Position numbers and translations under genes: made by a program. From the NCBI GenBank assembly GCA_037039925.1, contig JAXRKP010000065.1, positions 266,001-330,000 on the forward strand: a DNA stretch of 64,000 nucleotides, read 5' to 3'. This document shows positions 12,401 through 21,377 of the stretch, piece after piece. Source of the stretch: Doris montereyensis (lineage: Eukaryota > Mollusca > Gastropoda > Nudibranchia > Dorididae). Every line of letters starts with the position of its first letter. Positions within the stretch are counted from its first letter, which is position 1. The notes beneath the pieces are model-generated. The model saw nothing but the letters and a program-made list of their open reading frames with translations, had not been told where the DNA came from and ran no database searches.

Positions 12401-15400
12401 CGGCGAAATTGAATCTAGGTCAGCATCTTCGGGTCGGGGAATCTACACACTACTGAGTTAAGGATATGATCAGTAGTTATTTTTGGAACCCAAATCTTCA
12501 TCCAATCAGATTGTTGTTAGAGTACTACCCTGGTCAACTGTCCAAAAGGCTTTTTATTATTCATGAGGCGTTGTAGCTGAATTGTAATGTTGTGAACTGG
12601 TAATCATGACGACACTGGTTCAAGCCCCACACCTGACACTAGTGTGTTTTTTCACAACGTTGTACTCTTAGGAAAAGTACTTCACTCTACTTTCCTCCAT
12701 TGACTCAGGTGTGAATGATGACCCAACTGTCGGCAGAGAAAAATCTTGTCAGAGTATTAGTATGAATAGTCAAACAACCTTGTGTACTGTATATGCTCCC
12801 TGGAAGTTGCGAAGGACTTTGAATGAAATGACCTACTGGGGAATAAATGGTGTACACTCTGTGAGTCTGCACGTGTGCGGGGATACTGAAAATAAATCCA
12901 TCTTTATCTTTATTACACAGCTTGACACTCAGAATGTTTCCTCTGGTAATTACTGGACAGTCTAAGAGCTCTGTACTGTGACCTCAAAGAGAAACCTTGG
13001 CGGCAGGTAAGTAGTACAAGTTCAAAAAAGATCTCTACTTTCATTCCTAGTCACGAAGTCAATCGTATTGTCCTTTTTCAACTACTCTGCTTATCATAGG
13101 GTTCCACAAATTCTATGAATGTCTTATACACAAACAGACTCAACTGTCTAAAAAATAAATAAAATTAAAATGCTAAGAAAAATAACGTACAGGTACATCC
13201 AACCTGGTGGGTGGCATTTAAGATTCGGAAACATGCACTTTGAGTCTTGAGGTCTATGTAGATCTTCTTTAGAGTGCGCTCACCATTTCCTGTGTGAAAA
13301 AGTGAGACGTAAACAAGACAAATCATAAAAAGATTTCTATAAAAAGTTCACATTTCCCTAATTTGAGGTTATATTATTTATCTAAATTATTTAATATCTG
13401 AGACATTGACATTCATTCCTTCAAACCAATCACAACCTTAAAGAAAGATAACTCTCACACATGAGGCGTTATAACTTCCTCATAGTGTTGTGAGCTTGTA
13501 ATCATGATGACGCTGGTTTAAGCCTCACTGCTGGCTCAAGTGGATTTTTTCACAACGTTAAGGTACTTTACTATACTTTCCTCACTTGACTCAGGTATGA
13601 ATGAGCAACCAGCTATAGGTAGAGAAATATCTTGTCAGAGAGAGTGTTAGTACGAATAGCCTAACAGGCTTCCTCTGGAGTTAACTCTTTGTCTCCGAAA
13701 CAACGTTCACAGCGTTGTTTGTGAACGGTCGTTTTTTTCGAAACAACGCTCCCACCGTTCGGCCGATGGCCCTTTGTTTCGTTTCTTCTGAAAGCCCAGT
13801 GAAACATTTTAACCACTTCCCTAACGCTAATATCGAAAGTAAAATATCTCAGTTTGTTCATTTCGACTTGTTGAGGGCTGTTTTGTCAAAAATACATCGA
13901 TTTTTATCGAATTTTCTGCAAAATTTGGTTTGCTTACATTGGATTCTGTTGTTTCAAGATGGCGGCGTCGTCTTCCGGGTTTCGATCCCTCCCTAAAAGA
14001 CTGACAGCGCTTCAAGCAGCTCGTTTATTTGAAACGTTGAATGAAGAATGTGAAAGCAGTAGTTCTAGTGATGAAGAGGAAGAAATAGGTGGTGCTAGGG
14101 ACCTTGATTTGGATCCAGCGTTTACCGAGCTAATATCTAGATCCAGATCTAGTTCCAGTGATGAGGAAGGGGAGAGGGGGCGTCGCCCCAACCAGGTCCT
14201 AGTCGAGGTAAAAGGCCTAGAATGCAAGCTAGCTCTAACACTACTGGTAGATCTAGATCTAGATCTACTGTATTAGATCTAGAATGGACAGAAATAAGTA
14301 GATCAAGTGAATTGAATAAAGAAACCTCTAGCACTCTAAGATTTTTTCCAAAAGATGGGAAAGAGCCAGGGGTCAATGATGCTCTCATAGATGAAACATC
14401 AACAGTATTGGAATGCTACCGGGCCCTTTTCACGGACGATGTGTGTGACTCTCTGATCACATCTATAAATAGATATGCTGAAGAGCAAACAATGAGGAAC
14501 ACACCAGCAAGAAGGAGATCTTGCTATGGATCTTGGACGCCTATAGACAAGCATGAACTTTACAAATTCTTTGCTGTTGCGAACTCGATGGGCTTGGATC
14601 CACGTCCATACGTCCGAGACTACCACTGGTTGGAAGATTCAATGTACACGCCGTACTATCAAGCAATGTTTGACAGAGAGCGATTCCAAGTGATATACCA
14701 CACAATGCTTCATGTGGGAGAGCCTGACGCAGTCGGCAAAAATAAAATTGAACCATTCATAAATCTTCTGATAGACAAATTCAACGAGGCTTTCACTCCC
14801 TATCAAAATGTAAGCATTGATGAAATGATAATAGGTTGGAAAGGGAGGTGGAAGTATAAACAATATAATGCGTCAAAACCTCACAAATACCATATAAAGA
14901 GTTTTGGCTTAGTGGACAGTAGCACCGGGTATGTGTTGAATCTCCTCACATACTATGGTGCCGATACATCATATGATCCCATTACTGACTTTGATCAACA
15001 AGGTAGAAACGCGGTGAGGATTTTTGAGACTTTATTGAAGCCTATTGGGGTTGGTCATCATATCTTTGCCGACCGCTTCTATACAACTAGGGTCTTGGTG
15101 GATGAGATGCTGAGAATGAAACAATATTACACCGGCACGCTTCAACCCCGTCGAATTGGGTTTCCTGTAGAATTGAAGAATGTAAAAGGGACAACACTGC
15201 AGCATCTTCAATCCAAGTACTGGATGTCGCAGGAAAATAAAATCCTTTGCTTAGCCAACAGGGACAAAAAGGCAAAAAAACAAGTCGTGATGGTTTCTAC
15301 CAATGCAAGAGTTGATGAACCGATTGACAACGGAGGTGCGGTGAAGCCATCGGTCGTGAAAGACTACAACTTCAGCATGAATGGATGCGACAAGGCCGAC

Positions 15401-18400
15401 CAAATGGTGGGTTATTATGGCATACAAAAAGAAAGTCCAAAAAGTGGTGGAAGAAACTTTTCCATTGGATCTGTGAGATAGCATGTGTAAATTCATATAT
15501 TCTGTATTGTCTCACACGACCTGACCCTGGCAAAAAAATAGGATTGAAGAAATACAAACACATACTGATCAACCAATTGTGCCAGGCTGCCTCGGCCATC
15601 ACGGCTGCCAATCCTGAGATTCAATAAGAAGAGATGCCAAGATCTAATCCTATTCAGCGCCTTGAAGGAGCTACCCACCTGGTGTCGTATGTTCGAATGA
15701 CAGACGTTGTCGGGTATGCAGCACACCCACAAACGTCAAACGCAAAATGCAAGGGATGCCCTGATCTACCACACCTACATCCAAAACATTGTTTTGAGAG
15801 GTTCTGGTAAGAAACTTTCCTGATTACCAGCACGCTTAAGCCAAGATTAAAAACATAATATTGTTTCTGGTGAACCTTATTTCACACGACCTACAATTCC
15901 ATGATGTTCAAAAAAATAGGATTTTCCTGATACAAACTTTATGGTGATCAACCAATTGACAAATGATAGCATACAAAGATAAAAAGTCAAAAAATGGTAA
16001 CTTTTCCTGAGATTCATTGGATCTTTTCACCATTTTTGAATCTAATGAATTGTATTCCTGGATTTACTGATCAACCTGATTATTCTGGCCTTGACATTGA
16101 GCTGAAATCCAAACACATTCTTCAAACACCAGTTGTCCAACTTCTTTTCCCTTCCTTTTAAATGGCCACTTTTTTCCTGCTTTCTAATACCCTTCATAGA
16201 AAGATCCCTGTCCGTATGACAATGATCAATTCACCCTTTTATGAATAGATCAACAATTGTATTTTTTAACTTTTTCCCATCTCTCACGTCACTTTTTTGA
16301 TATGACATGGCACACCCAGATTTTGATTTGTATTCACTGAGGTCCAGGTGGCACAAAATTATTTTGTTTGCAATATGAACAAAATTTACCGTTTGACTAC
16401 ATCCAAATGAAATTGTTTTCTGGCATGTCCCAGCGACACTTTATTTAGGTTGGAAAGACATTTTAACCGTTTGACAATTTCCCTTGTTTCTGGATGTCAC
16501 CATTTTCGGAGCTTTTTATGGATTGATCGGCCTTACAAAAATAATCATAACTTTCTTAGTTTTCAAGATATTTCACTTCTGTAACTTTTCCCTGCTTTGG
16601 ATTTACTTCACCTTGAATGATATAGACCCCTGGACCTGACTGATCAAGTGGATTACCTCTCTCATATGAGCAAACATCAAAATTTATGAAGGTACTTTTC
16701 TTCTACCCTTCCAACTTCTTTTACCTTTTAAATGTTTTATGTTTGTCCCATATGTATAAACTAGTCATAGAAAGATTCTGTATTCAATGATGAACAATTT
16801 GGTATATAATAGTTGTGTGTTTTTTAACTTTTGAGGCATGTCAGGGGCGGTTACTTTAGGTTGATAAAGACATTTTTCGCTCAGCAAAAATTAATTCCGG
16901 CAGACTGGTGAAAAAATTCCGGAGACAAAGAGTTAAGAAGGACTTTGAATGAAATGGCCTGCTGAGGGATAAATAATATACAGTCGGTGAGCCTACACTT
17001 GTGCGAGGATAGCGAGGATACAGACTATAAATCCATCTTTATCTTTCATCGACACGAATTGTATTATAGTGTTGTACTGCAGTGTATTGTTACAATAATA
17101 ATGGTATCGTCAGTTGTACAGTTGGGTGTTTCGCTAAAAGATTAATAGTAATGAGAAAGTCTGATTTATGTGGGACAGGTGCTGGTAATGTGGGAATGTC
17201 CCTCATTTTGTGGTACGCTTGGCAACCCTGGAAGAGTGTATGGGGGTCTTGACCTCCTGTATTAAAACAAACAAAAACAAAATCCCTGCTCGGTTTCCAA
17301 GTCTCTTCCTATTATTACTTCCGTTTTAGCACTGCCACAATGTATTTTCCACTGTTGGGCCTATGGCCAGCGGTGCTAATCCTGGAGTAATAATCGGGGG
17401 ACAACTGACTTGGGAACACACTTCATGGTGTAGGTCTACCCCAAGAGCGGTGAACAGAGGGTAACCTGTGAACTCATGAAACTTTATGGGCAGCCTTGCA
17501 CCGGGGCGATGGCTGTCCGCGAGCCAACTAGCGTGTGGCAGCCATTGCATGGATTGTCTTTATTTATTAGAAAGTAATAAATCATGAAAGGCTATTGATT
17601 GCCAGACTTCTTTACAACATAAGTTTCACTCACGATAAGCCAAAGCAGGTTTTGCTAATGCAACCAAATATCACCTGAACGGTCTCCGAATCTAACCTGA
17701 TCAGTCTTCTTTCTGATGGCCGGTCATCGTTTATATTTTTGTGCGGACATCAACGGGTGGCCGTCAGCCATGGCCGTAAGGGACATGAAAAGACAAAATA
17801 TTCGCAAAGCCGACCGGACAATTTAAAAACAAAAATTTCACAAGATGAACTACGAGGAAATAGCTCGTCGCAATATTACCGTTATTAGATCCCAGATCGA
17901 AAAAAAATAAATTTGTACGACCGTAAGGTTACGTAGACTGATAGTAGATTCTCATTCTCATTTAGAGTTATCTATGATTTTTTCATGTCTTTTACTGGAT
18001 ATATGGCCATAGGAATACGTTTTCTTTCACTTAAGATCATAAAACGGCGCTTCTACATATTTTTCAACTGTTTTTTTTTAGCTCTTACTGTGTGTTCATT
18101 TGTAGACCACAATTGTTACATAATAACGAAAATCTGAAACCTGCCTCACGTGATCACTGCAAAAGATTTTTAAAAGTTAGAACGCCAAACTTTCTTTGAA
18201 CAATTCTCTTTCACATGGAATTAAAGAAAACAGAATAAAAGGTCTTTGACCTCACCTTCCTTACGGTGAAAAAGGACCTATTAAAAAGAGGAAAATGCCA
18301 TCAGTCTCAATTGCTGACGTTCGCACCCAAAAAATATTCACGAAACACGCAAATTGAAAGCAAATTTCACAATATTATGTTTTTTATATCTGCGATGTCA

Positions 18401-18860
18401 AAGCTATACATGGACTAAATGTTAAGAAGATTCATCAATTAAACTTTGAGAAAGATTAATTGAAGAGTTCAAGTTAACATTGGGTCCCATTTTTGTGAAA
18501 ACTGCCATAATCGTATCTGGTGTGAAATGCGGGTTCACTAAAGTGTGATTGCCCCCTGAATCTAGATCTAATCTACTAGAAAATATTTAGATCTAAATAG
18601 ATCTAAATCTCTAGAGCTAGAAATCTAGAATCGTATAGATCTATTTAATTCTAATTCTAGATCTAGTTCTAGATTTAAATTCAAGAGATCAAGAATTATA
18701 GGCTAGATCTAGAGCTAATACTAATATCTAGATTCTAGATCTACCTCTATTTCATACAATAAAGAGCTTTTTATACTGAATTCGTCTAACCTGATTGAAT
18801 AAACAAGGAAATAGAAATAACAACAAAAATGGTCATTTGATGTAGACCGTAGGTAGCCAT
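255..18860 (-). CDS. NCSTN: nicastrin, N-terminal half (7 exons, runs off left edge)
   Basis: Nicastrin is the large glycosylated ectodomain subunit of the gamma-secretase complex (with presenilin, APH1 and PEN2) and gates substrate access. Coding exons in transcript order are 18860-18791, 13289-13191, 11631-11508, 9837-9701, 8621-8479, 4912-4656 and 416-255. All have AG/GT borders and the phases agree (1, 1, 2, 1, 0, 0 after a 1-nt correction). The chain starts with a hydrophobic signal peptide. It then matches nicastrin landmarks: LNATHQVGC, DLQWMLSDGP, CPNDAYGLYSN, LGDYNV, LDSTSLFQNE and FMFTFFQG-like MFTFFQG at the end. About 330 residues are covered, against about 700 in the family, so the rest of the peptidase-like lobe, the TPR-like region and the TM helix lie left of base 1. 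Introns total more than 17 kb and hold most repeats of this region. Recognition is by recalled family similarity and splice logic; no alignment was run. Confidence 0.93.
417..2940. other. NCSTN intron, no gene seen
   Basis: Contains (TA)n/(GT)n at 590-636, (TAA)n at 638-686, a poly-C run near 1964-1984 and CT-rich sequence 2005-2165. Nothing codes convincingly on either strand. A short stretch at 2225-2300 resembles 9010-9085 and may be an old dispersed repeat. Confidence 0.6.
590..686. repeat. (TA)n, (GT)n and (TAA)n microsatellites
   Basis: Perfect short runs are directly visible; the TAA run is about 16 units. Confidence 0.95.
3235..3420. repeat. (GA)n with (GGGA)n microsatellite
   Basis: Uninterrupted GA units 3236-3318, then GGGA/GGAA units, then GA again. 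It gives spurious Ser/Leu-rich minus-strand frames. Confidence 0.95.
3595..3676. repeat. 28-bp inverted repeat (hairpin)
   Basis: Starting GAAATGTATATAAATTACAA, it pairs with its near-perfect inverse ending at 3676, around a loop of about 25 nt. It is internal to the 2941-3853 element. Confidence 0.75.
3788..3819 (+). ncRNA. hammerhead ribozyme-like core
   Basis: CTGACGA at 3792-3798, a short possible helix II, then GAAAC and GTC to 3817. This is the arrangement of type I hammerheads with a 2-bp helix III known from Penelope-like elements and animal retrozymes. Helix I is short (TGT/ACA visible). The copies at 2976-3006 and 44079-44113 (minus) have a mutated GAAA box, and the first also a mutated CTGA. 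Activity is inferred, not shown. Confidence 0.5.
4405..4562 (-). mobile_element. tRNA-derived SINE (family A), partial
   Basis: Minus-strand copy with the tRNA-like head at 4500-4562 and the body motif GACACCTAGTCCCATC near 4444-4462. It lies about 95 bp from NCSTN exon 6. Confidence 0.75.
4656..4912 (-). CDS. NCSTN: NCSTN exon 6, with an apparent 1-nt deletion
   Basis: It encodes CYFAFNEPLKNKSRSYPVCS and, after a frame change near 4745, LGDYNVAVTIKE and VILVGTR. The family reads C-D-P-L-x-D-Y-N-V across this point. Here the frame breaks at a CCC tract (RC strand), where one more C would restore both the conserved motif and the phase of the next exon. Donor is CGG followed by gtgagt. The deletion is either a consensus error in a homopolymer or a real lesion. 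Confidence 0.88.
5262..6022. repeat. 23-bp minisatellite, about 33 copies
   Basis: The unit is GTGACCAAAACATTGTACGTCTC-like, with variants (CC/CT, AT/GT) and occasional deletions. 23 is not a multiple of three, and the minus strand of the unit has no stop in any frame. All three frames are therefore open (up to 285 codons), repeating MFWSRDVQCFGH-like motifs. I regard this as non-coding. Confidence 0.95.
6152..6505 (+). mobile_element. tRNA-derived SINE (family C)
   Basis: Head with A-box-like GTTGTAGCTGAA and B-box-like GGTTCAAGCCCC; the tail contains GAAGGACTTTGAATGAAATG and ends near CCATCTTTATA. Copies are at 12566 and 13461. Confidence 0.75.
6595..7515. repeat. 34-bp minisatellite, about 27 copies
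   Basis: The unit runs CTTTGTGGGTTCCATGCCGT plus ATCTTGACCTCATG. Alternating ACTTT/GCTTT and CCGTAT/CTGCAT variants mark sub-blocks. It lies in a NCSTN intron. Confidence 0.95.
7516..8478. other. NCSTN intron, no gene seen
   Basis: No coding signal. About 45 bp at 7745-7792 resemble the 3' end of the RTE-type LINE found at 35728 and 51096 and may be a severely truncated copy. Confidence 0.45.
8479..8621 (-). CDS. NCSTN: NCSTN exon 5
   Basis: It encodes LYSNHSDYKDCQKVEWNPPG and then DIGIPVFALSLPEDVDNVL, matching the nicastrin block with YSN, EWN and the FPIFLL-like strand. Acceptor tttacag and donor AAG followed by gtaagt are both strong. Confidence 0.92.
8622..9700. other. NCSTN intron, no gene seen
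   Basis: Contains CT-rich stretches at 9378-9465 and 9540-9585. No coding support on either strand. Confidence 0.55.
9701..9837 (-). CDS. NCSTN: NCSTN exon 4
   Basis: The acceptor is cattag at 9838. The product includes RVNGIMVINIL and GFSSVDTCPNDAYG, matching the conserved CPND segment of nicastrin. The donor is ATG followed by gtaaga; one base carries over to the next exon's GT to make glycine. Confidence 0.9.
9838..10459. other. NCSTN intron, no gene seen
   Basis: Unique-looking sequence without recognisable coding or repeat structure. Confidence 0.5.
10460..11052 (+). mobile_element. SINE family A copy split by a SINE family B insertion
   Basis: Family A runs 10460-10730 and resumes at 11031 (GGATGCGGGTAAACC), with the tRNA-like head at 10478-10550. 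Comparison with the uninterrupted copy at 20701-20987 shows the join falls after CACCTTAGTTGT. That 12-mer is duplicated at 10719-10730 and 11019-11030 and is the target-site duplication. Confidence 0.82.
10731..11018 (-). mobile_element. tRNA-derived SINE (family B), nested in family A
   Basis: The minus strand starts with GTCGGTGGCTGAGCGGTTAG and has a B-box GAGTTTGAATCC, a Leu/Ser-tRNA-like head. The body contains a segment shared with 47705-47915. It is flanked by a 12-bp target-site duplication. Confidence 0.82.
11053..11507. other. NCSTN intron, no gene seen
   Basis: AT-rich; a short GT run at 11489-11500 precedes the exon donor. Confidence 0.5.
11508..11631 (-). CDS. NCSTN: NCSTN exon 3
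   Basis: It encodes GNVGTVHYAQDESDLQWML and SDGPHAPYVAIL, corresponding to the conserved nicastrin block around DLQWVLTDGP. The acceptor is a less usual gaag; the donor is AAG followed by gtgatg. The exon ends two bases into an arginine codon completed by the next exon. Confidence 0.9.
11632..12565. other. NCSTN intron, no gene seen
   Basis: No supported coding frame. AGATCT-type sequence at 12300-12350. Confidence 0.5.
12566..12910 (+). mobile_element. tRNA-derived SINE (family C)
   Basis: Same family as 6152-6505, from GAGGCGTTGTAGCTGAA to CCATCTTTATC. It carries the intact motif GAAGGACTTTGAATGAAATG, where the copy at 13461 is split by piggyBac. Confidence 0.78.
13191..13289 (-). CDS. 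NCSTN: NCSTN exon 2
   Basis: The acceptor is cacag at 13290. The product opens with GNGERTLKKIYIDL and contains RILNATHQVGC, matching the conserved start of mature nicastrin (an N-glycosylation NAT site and the following cysteine). The donor is CCT followed by gtacgt. Confidence 0.88.
13685..16932 (+). mobile_element. piggyBac-family DNA transposon (3248 bp)
   Basis: The ends are inverted repeats CTCTTTGTCTCCG (13685-13697 and 16920-16932), flanked on both sides by TTAA (13681-13684, 16933-16936), the invariant piggyBac target. The left subterminal region repeats CGAAACAACG at about 13696 and 13739. It contains one transposase pseudogene (13959-15810). It inserted into a family C SINE, so boundaries are confirmed by the empty SINE copies. 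About 1.1 kb after the transposase has no coding signal. Confidence 0.95.
13959..15810 (+). pseudogene. piggyBac (PGBD-type) transposase, broken
   Basis: A DDD transposase that cuts and pastes at TTAA. The N-terminal piece (13959-14220) is Ser/Asp/Glu-rich, with a possible donor at 14208. The main frame 14222-15420 covers the insertion and RNase H-like domains (ELYKFFAVANSMGL, then DEMIIGWKGRW, FADRFYTT and NGCDKADQM). These last three carry the expected catalytic aspartates. The frame shifts near 15420 and continues as KWWKKLFHWICEIACVN to a stop at 15625-15627. It then goes on in the same frame into a Cys/His-rich tail (CKGCPDLPHLHPKHCFERF) ending at 15810. At least one frameshift and one stop make it inactive as sequenced. 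The N-terminal junction could be an intron or another frameshift. Confidence 0.9.
17053..18790. other. NCSTN first intron, no gene seen
   Basis: No supported coding. The stretch 18555-18745 is a cluster of TCTAGATCTAGA-like words, a motif scattered through the window. Confidence 0.5.
18791..18860 (-). CDS. NCSTN: NCSTN exon 1 (start codon and signal peptide)
   Basis: The ATG at 18860 sits in good context (AAG before, G after). A second in-frame ATG lies at 18836, eight codons on. The 23 codons give a short polar head and then a hydrophobic run (TIFVVISISLFI), as expected for the nicastrin signal peptide. The donor is CAG followed by gttaga at 18790. The final G plus the GA opening the next exon makes a glycine, so the phase fits. 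This exon is assigned from splice phase and signal-peptide logic rather than conserved sequence. Confidence 0.72.
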
Positions 18861-20077
18861 CTTGTTTGTGTGAGTCATTATAAAAATATGGAACGGAAAT
18901 GGTACACGAAACAAAATAATTTTACAAAGATAATTTTTTTATCCTCAACTGCAACATGAGTAGTTTTCAGTTTGTACTGAGTGTGGATTTGAGTGCATTT
19001 GTCCGCCTGCACTGTTTGCCTCTCCCCTCATGCATTCACCTCTTTTACTGTTTACATTATTTTGATTATTTTTGAGTATCAGTAATCACCCTATCAGCGC
19101 ATTCCCCGCTGTCCCCCTCATGACAATCATTGTTGTTAGCGAAGAATGTTGTCACCGATGCTCTTTTGACTCCACCCCCGCTTTTATTTCCTTGAAATTG
19201 TTGCAGGATGTGGTTTTATCTTTTGAGCCAATCAGCTTGGACCCAAGCCTCCCTATTATGAACGCTCAGGCTTGGACTTATGATCCGTCATTTTTTCTTA
19301 TCTATATTGAGTGTTTATTCACTCTATTCACTCTCTTCCTACTATGTGTACCTGTTTCTGACATGATTTTTGTTTGGGAAATGTTCAGGGGTAAGTTGAT
19401 CATATTTACATTCTATTACCTGCAAATATTTTGTTATCTATGAAATTGCAATTTATTAAATATTGGTATTTTAAAACAAAATTGAGAGGTAGCTTAAAAA
19501 GAAAGAAACAAACTTGAATTACTGTTAACATATTGTTCCCCCACTTATATTTACTGTGAACTCGATTCGTTTAACCTCCTTTATCTCCCCCCCTCCCCTC
19601 CCCCCCCCACGTACGCTAGAGCCTTAGTCACTGGTTTATTTTGATCATATATGTGATAACCAGTATACCTATGTCCCTGATTCCCTGCCCCCCCCTCCCC
19701 TTCCCCCTTTCCACGCATTACAGTTAAAGAGTAATCAGGCTATGCTCTGAGAGCCAGAATAAAGATTCTTAGTCAATGTAACACGTATTTCCATAGAAAC
19801 GCTGCTAGCCCTTTCCCCACTATTTAAATGTGGCGGTCTATTTAATAATAAATGTGTGAATAAATGTCTTTTAAAAGTACTCAAATTGTCTGTGCAACAC
19901 TAAGAAACGCAAAGAAGTGTATATCCACTTGTTTATTGTAAACAAAACACTTATCATAGAAATGGCAAAAGTTCGCCACAAGAGCTGAATCACTCACAAC
20001 AATATCGTTGTGAGTAAATATATCACAACCATAAAAACTTTGTTATTTTATATTCATTCCCATGTTGGCCAAGACAA
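18861..20077. other. region upstream of NCSTN; probable 5' UTR/promoter at its left end
   Basis: The transcription start of NCSTN should fall here. A TATTTTTATAA-like sequence lies roughly 20-40 bp upstream of the start codon on the minus strand, but nothing decides the promoter. An open frame at 19072-19443 (+) has no recognisable homology or codon bias. Confidence 0.4.
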
Positions 20078-20080
20078 TGT

Positions 20081-20372
20081 AGCTGTTACTCGGCCTTCCC
20101 TTGCCACATAGATCTATAATAACTGTTACTCGGCCTTCCCTTGCCACATAGATCTATAATAACTGTTACTCGGCATTCCCTTGCCACATAGATCTATAAT
20201 AACTGTTACTCGGCCTTCCCTTGCCACATAGATCTATAATAACTGTTACTCGGCCTTCCCTTGCCACATAGATCTATAATAACTGTTACTCGGCCTTCCC
20301 CTGCCACATAGATCTATAATAACTGTTACTCGGCCTTCCCCTGCCACATAGATCTAGATCTATAATAACTGT
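20081..20372. repeat. 40-bp minisatellite, 7 copies
   Basis: The unit is TGTTACTCGGCCTTCCCTTG plus CCACATAGATCTATAATAAC, nearly perfect. The last unit has an extra AGATCT. Confidence 0.95.
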
Positions 20373-20380
20373 TTGCTTTT

Positions 20381-20550
20381 TAAATACTCATTTTCTCATT
20401 GTTGATGTCACTTGGGTGGCCTGTGTATTTTTCTTTAAATACTCATTTTCTCATTGTTGATGTCACTTGGGTGGCCTGTGTATTTTTCTTTAAATACTCA
20501 TTTTCTCATTGTTAATGTCACTTGCGTGGCCTGTGTATTTTTCTTTAAAT
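20381..20550. repeat. 55-bp tandem repeat, 3 copies
   Basis: The unit begins TAAATACTCATTTTCTCATT and contains GTGGCCTGTGTATTTTTCTT. It immediately follows the 40-bp array. Confidence 0.92.
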
Positions 20551-20700
20551 ACTCCGGGCTAGCCTACGTATTAATCATTTCCCTACGTGTTTTCCCTTTA
20601 TGGAACATTTCAATATTTGTTTTAATTTACTTTTGAATTTATTTTAACTGCTGGCCCTCTCTTATTCATCTTATTCACTTGACTAATCAGCCTTTAAATG

Positions 20701-20987
20701 AAGGGGGAATCGGTAGAGCAGATGCAAGGTGTCGGGAGCGCCGCCAGCGGTTGAAACATTTTCTCGATTTTTTTTCGAGCAAAATCTACGCCCTTGGTCC
20801 AGGTAGATGGATCGACACCTAGTCCCATCGGTGACGGACGATAAAAGGAGGTCCCGTGTGTAGATCACAACACTCTGTGCACGTTGAAGATCCCTTGGCT
20901 GTTTATAGGTCAGTCCAAGCACAATTAGTAATCCTACCAAAACCCCGAGATCACCTTAGTTGTGGATGTGGGTAAATCAAATCACCA
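20701..20987 (+). mobile_element. tRNA-derived SINE (family A), full length
   Basis: 287 bp flanked by the 9-bp duplication CTTTAAATG (20692-20700, 20988-20996). The body contains GTGTAGATCACAACACTCTG and GTGCACGTTGAAGATCCCTT, a segment widespread in molluscan SINEs. Confidence 0.82.
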
Positions 20988-20996
20988 CTTTAAATG

Positions 20997-21377
20997 GATC
21001 ACTTCTATCATTGTTTCATTGCTTTCCACAGAATTATCACTTAGCAATGAAACGTTGTCATGTCAATTTACTGAAAATAGTTCAGGTCCTTTAACAACTT
21101 AGTGTACATAAACTGTTTTCAGGTTTTCGAGGCTTGTATTACCTTAGCTCCTCGTTCTTTTTTAATGTTATTGGTCTCTTTAGATTTATTCTTTCTTTTT
21201 CTTAAGCTATGAGGATAAGTTGATTAGATAATTATATTCGAAGTTATTTTATTTTATTATTAGTGTTTCTATTATTGTTCATGTTTGACTAGATCTTAAC
21301 TCAATGTTGCATCTTTGCTGATTTTACTCGATGCTTTGTGTTCATGATGTACTCATTCACGCCATACTAATGTTATT
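20997..21377. other. no gene seen
   Basis: AT-rich sequence without coding or repeat signal. Confidence 0.5.

Larger units (their letters stand above)
13461..17052 (+). mobile_element. SINE family C copy interrupted by piggyBac
   Basis: The left part is 13461-13680 and the right part 16937-17052 (GAAGGACTTTGAATGAAATG onward). Together they equal the uninterrupted copies at 6152 and 12566. The interruption is the piggyBac element at a TTAA site. Confidence 0.85.

Noticed and set aside
19072..19443. 123-codon plus-strand frame upstream of NCSTN
   Set aside because: No recognisable domain, no splice evidence; length within chance for this composition.
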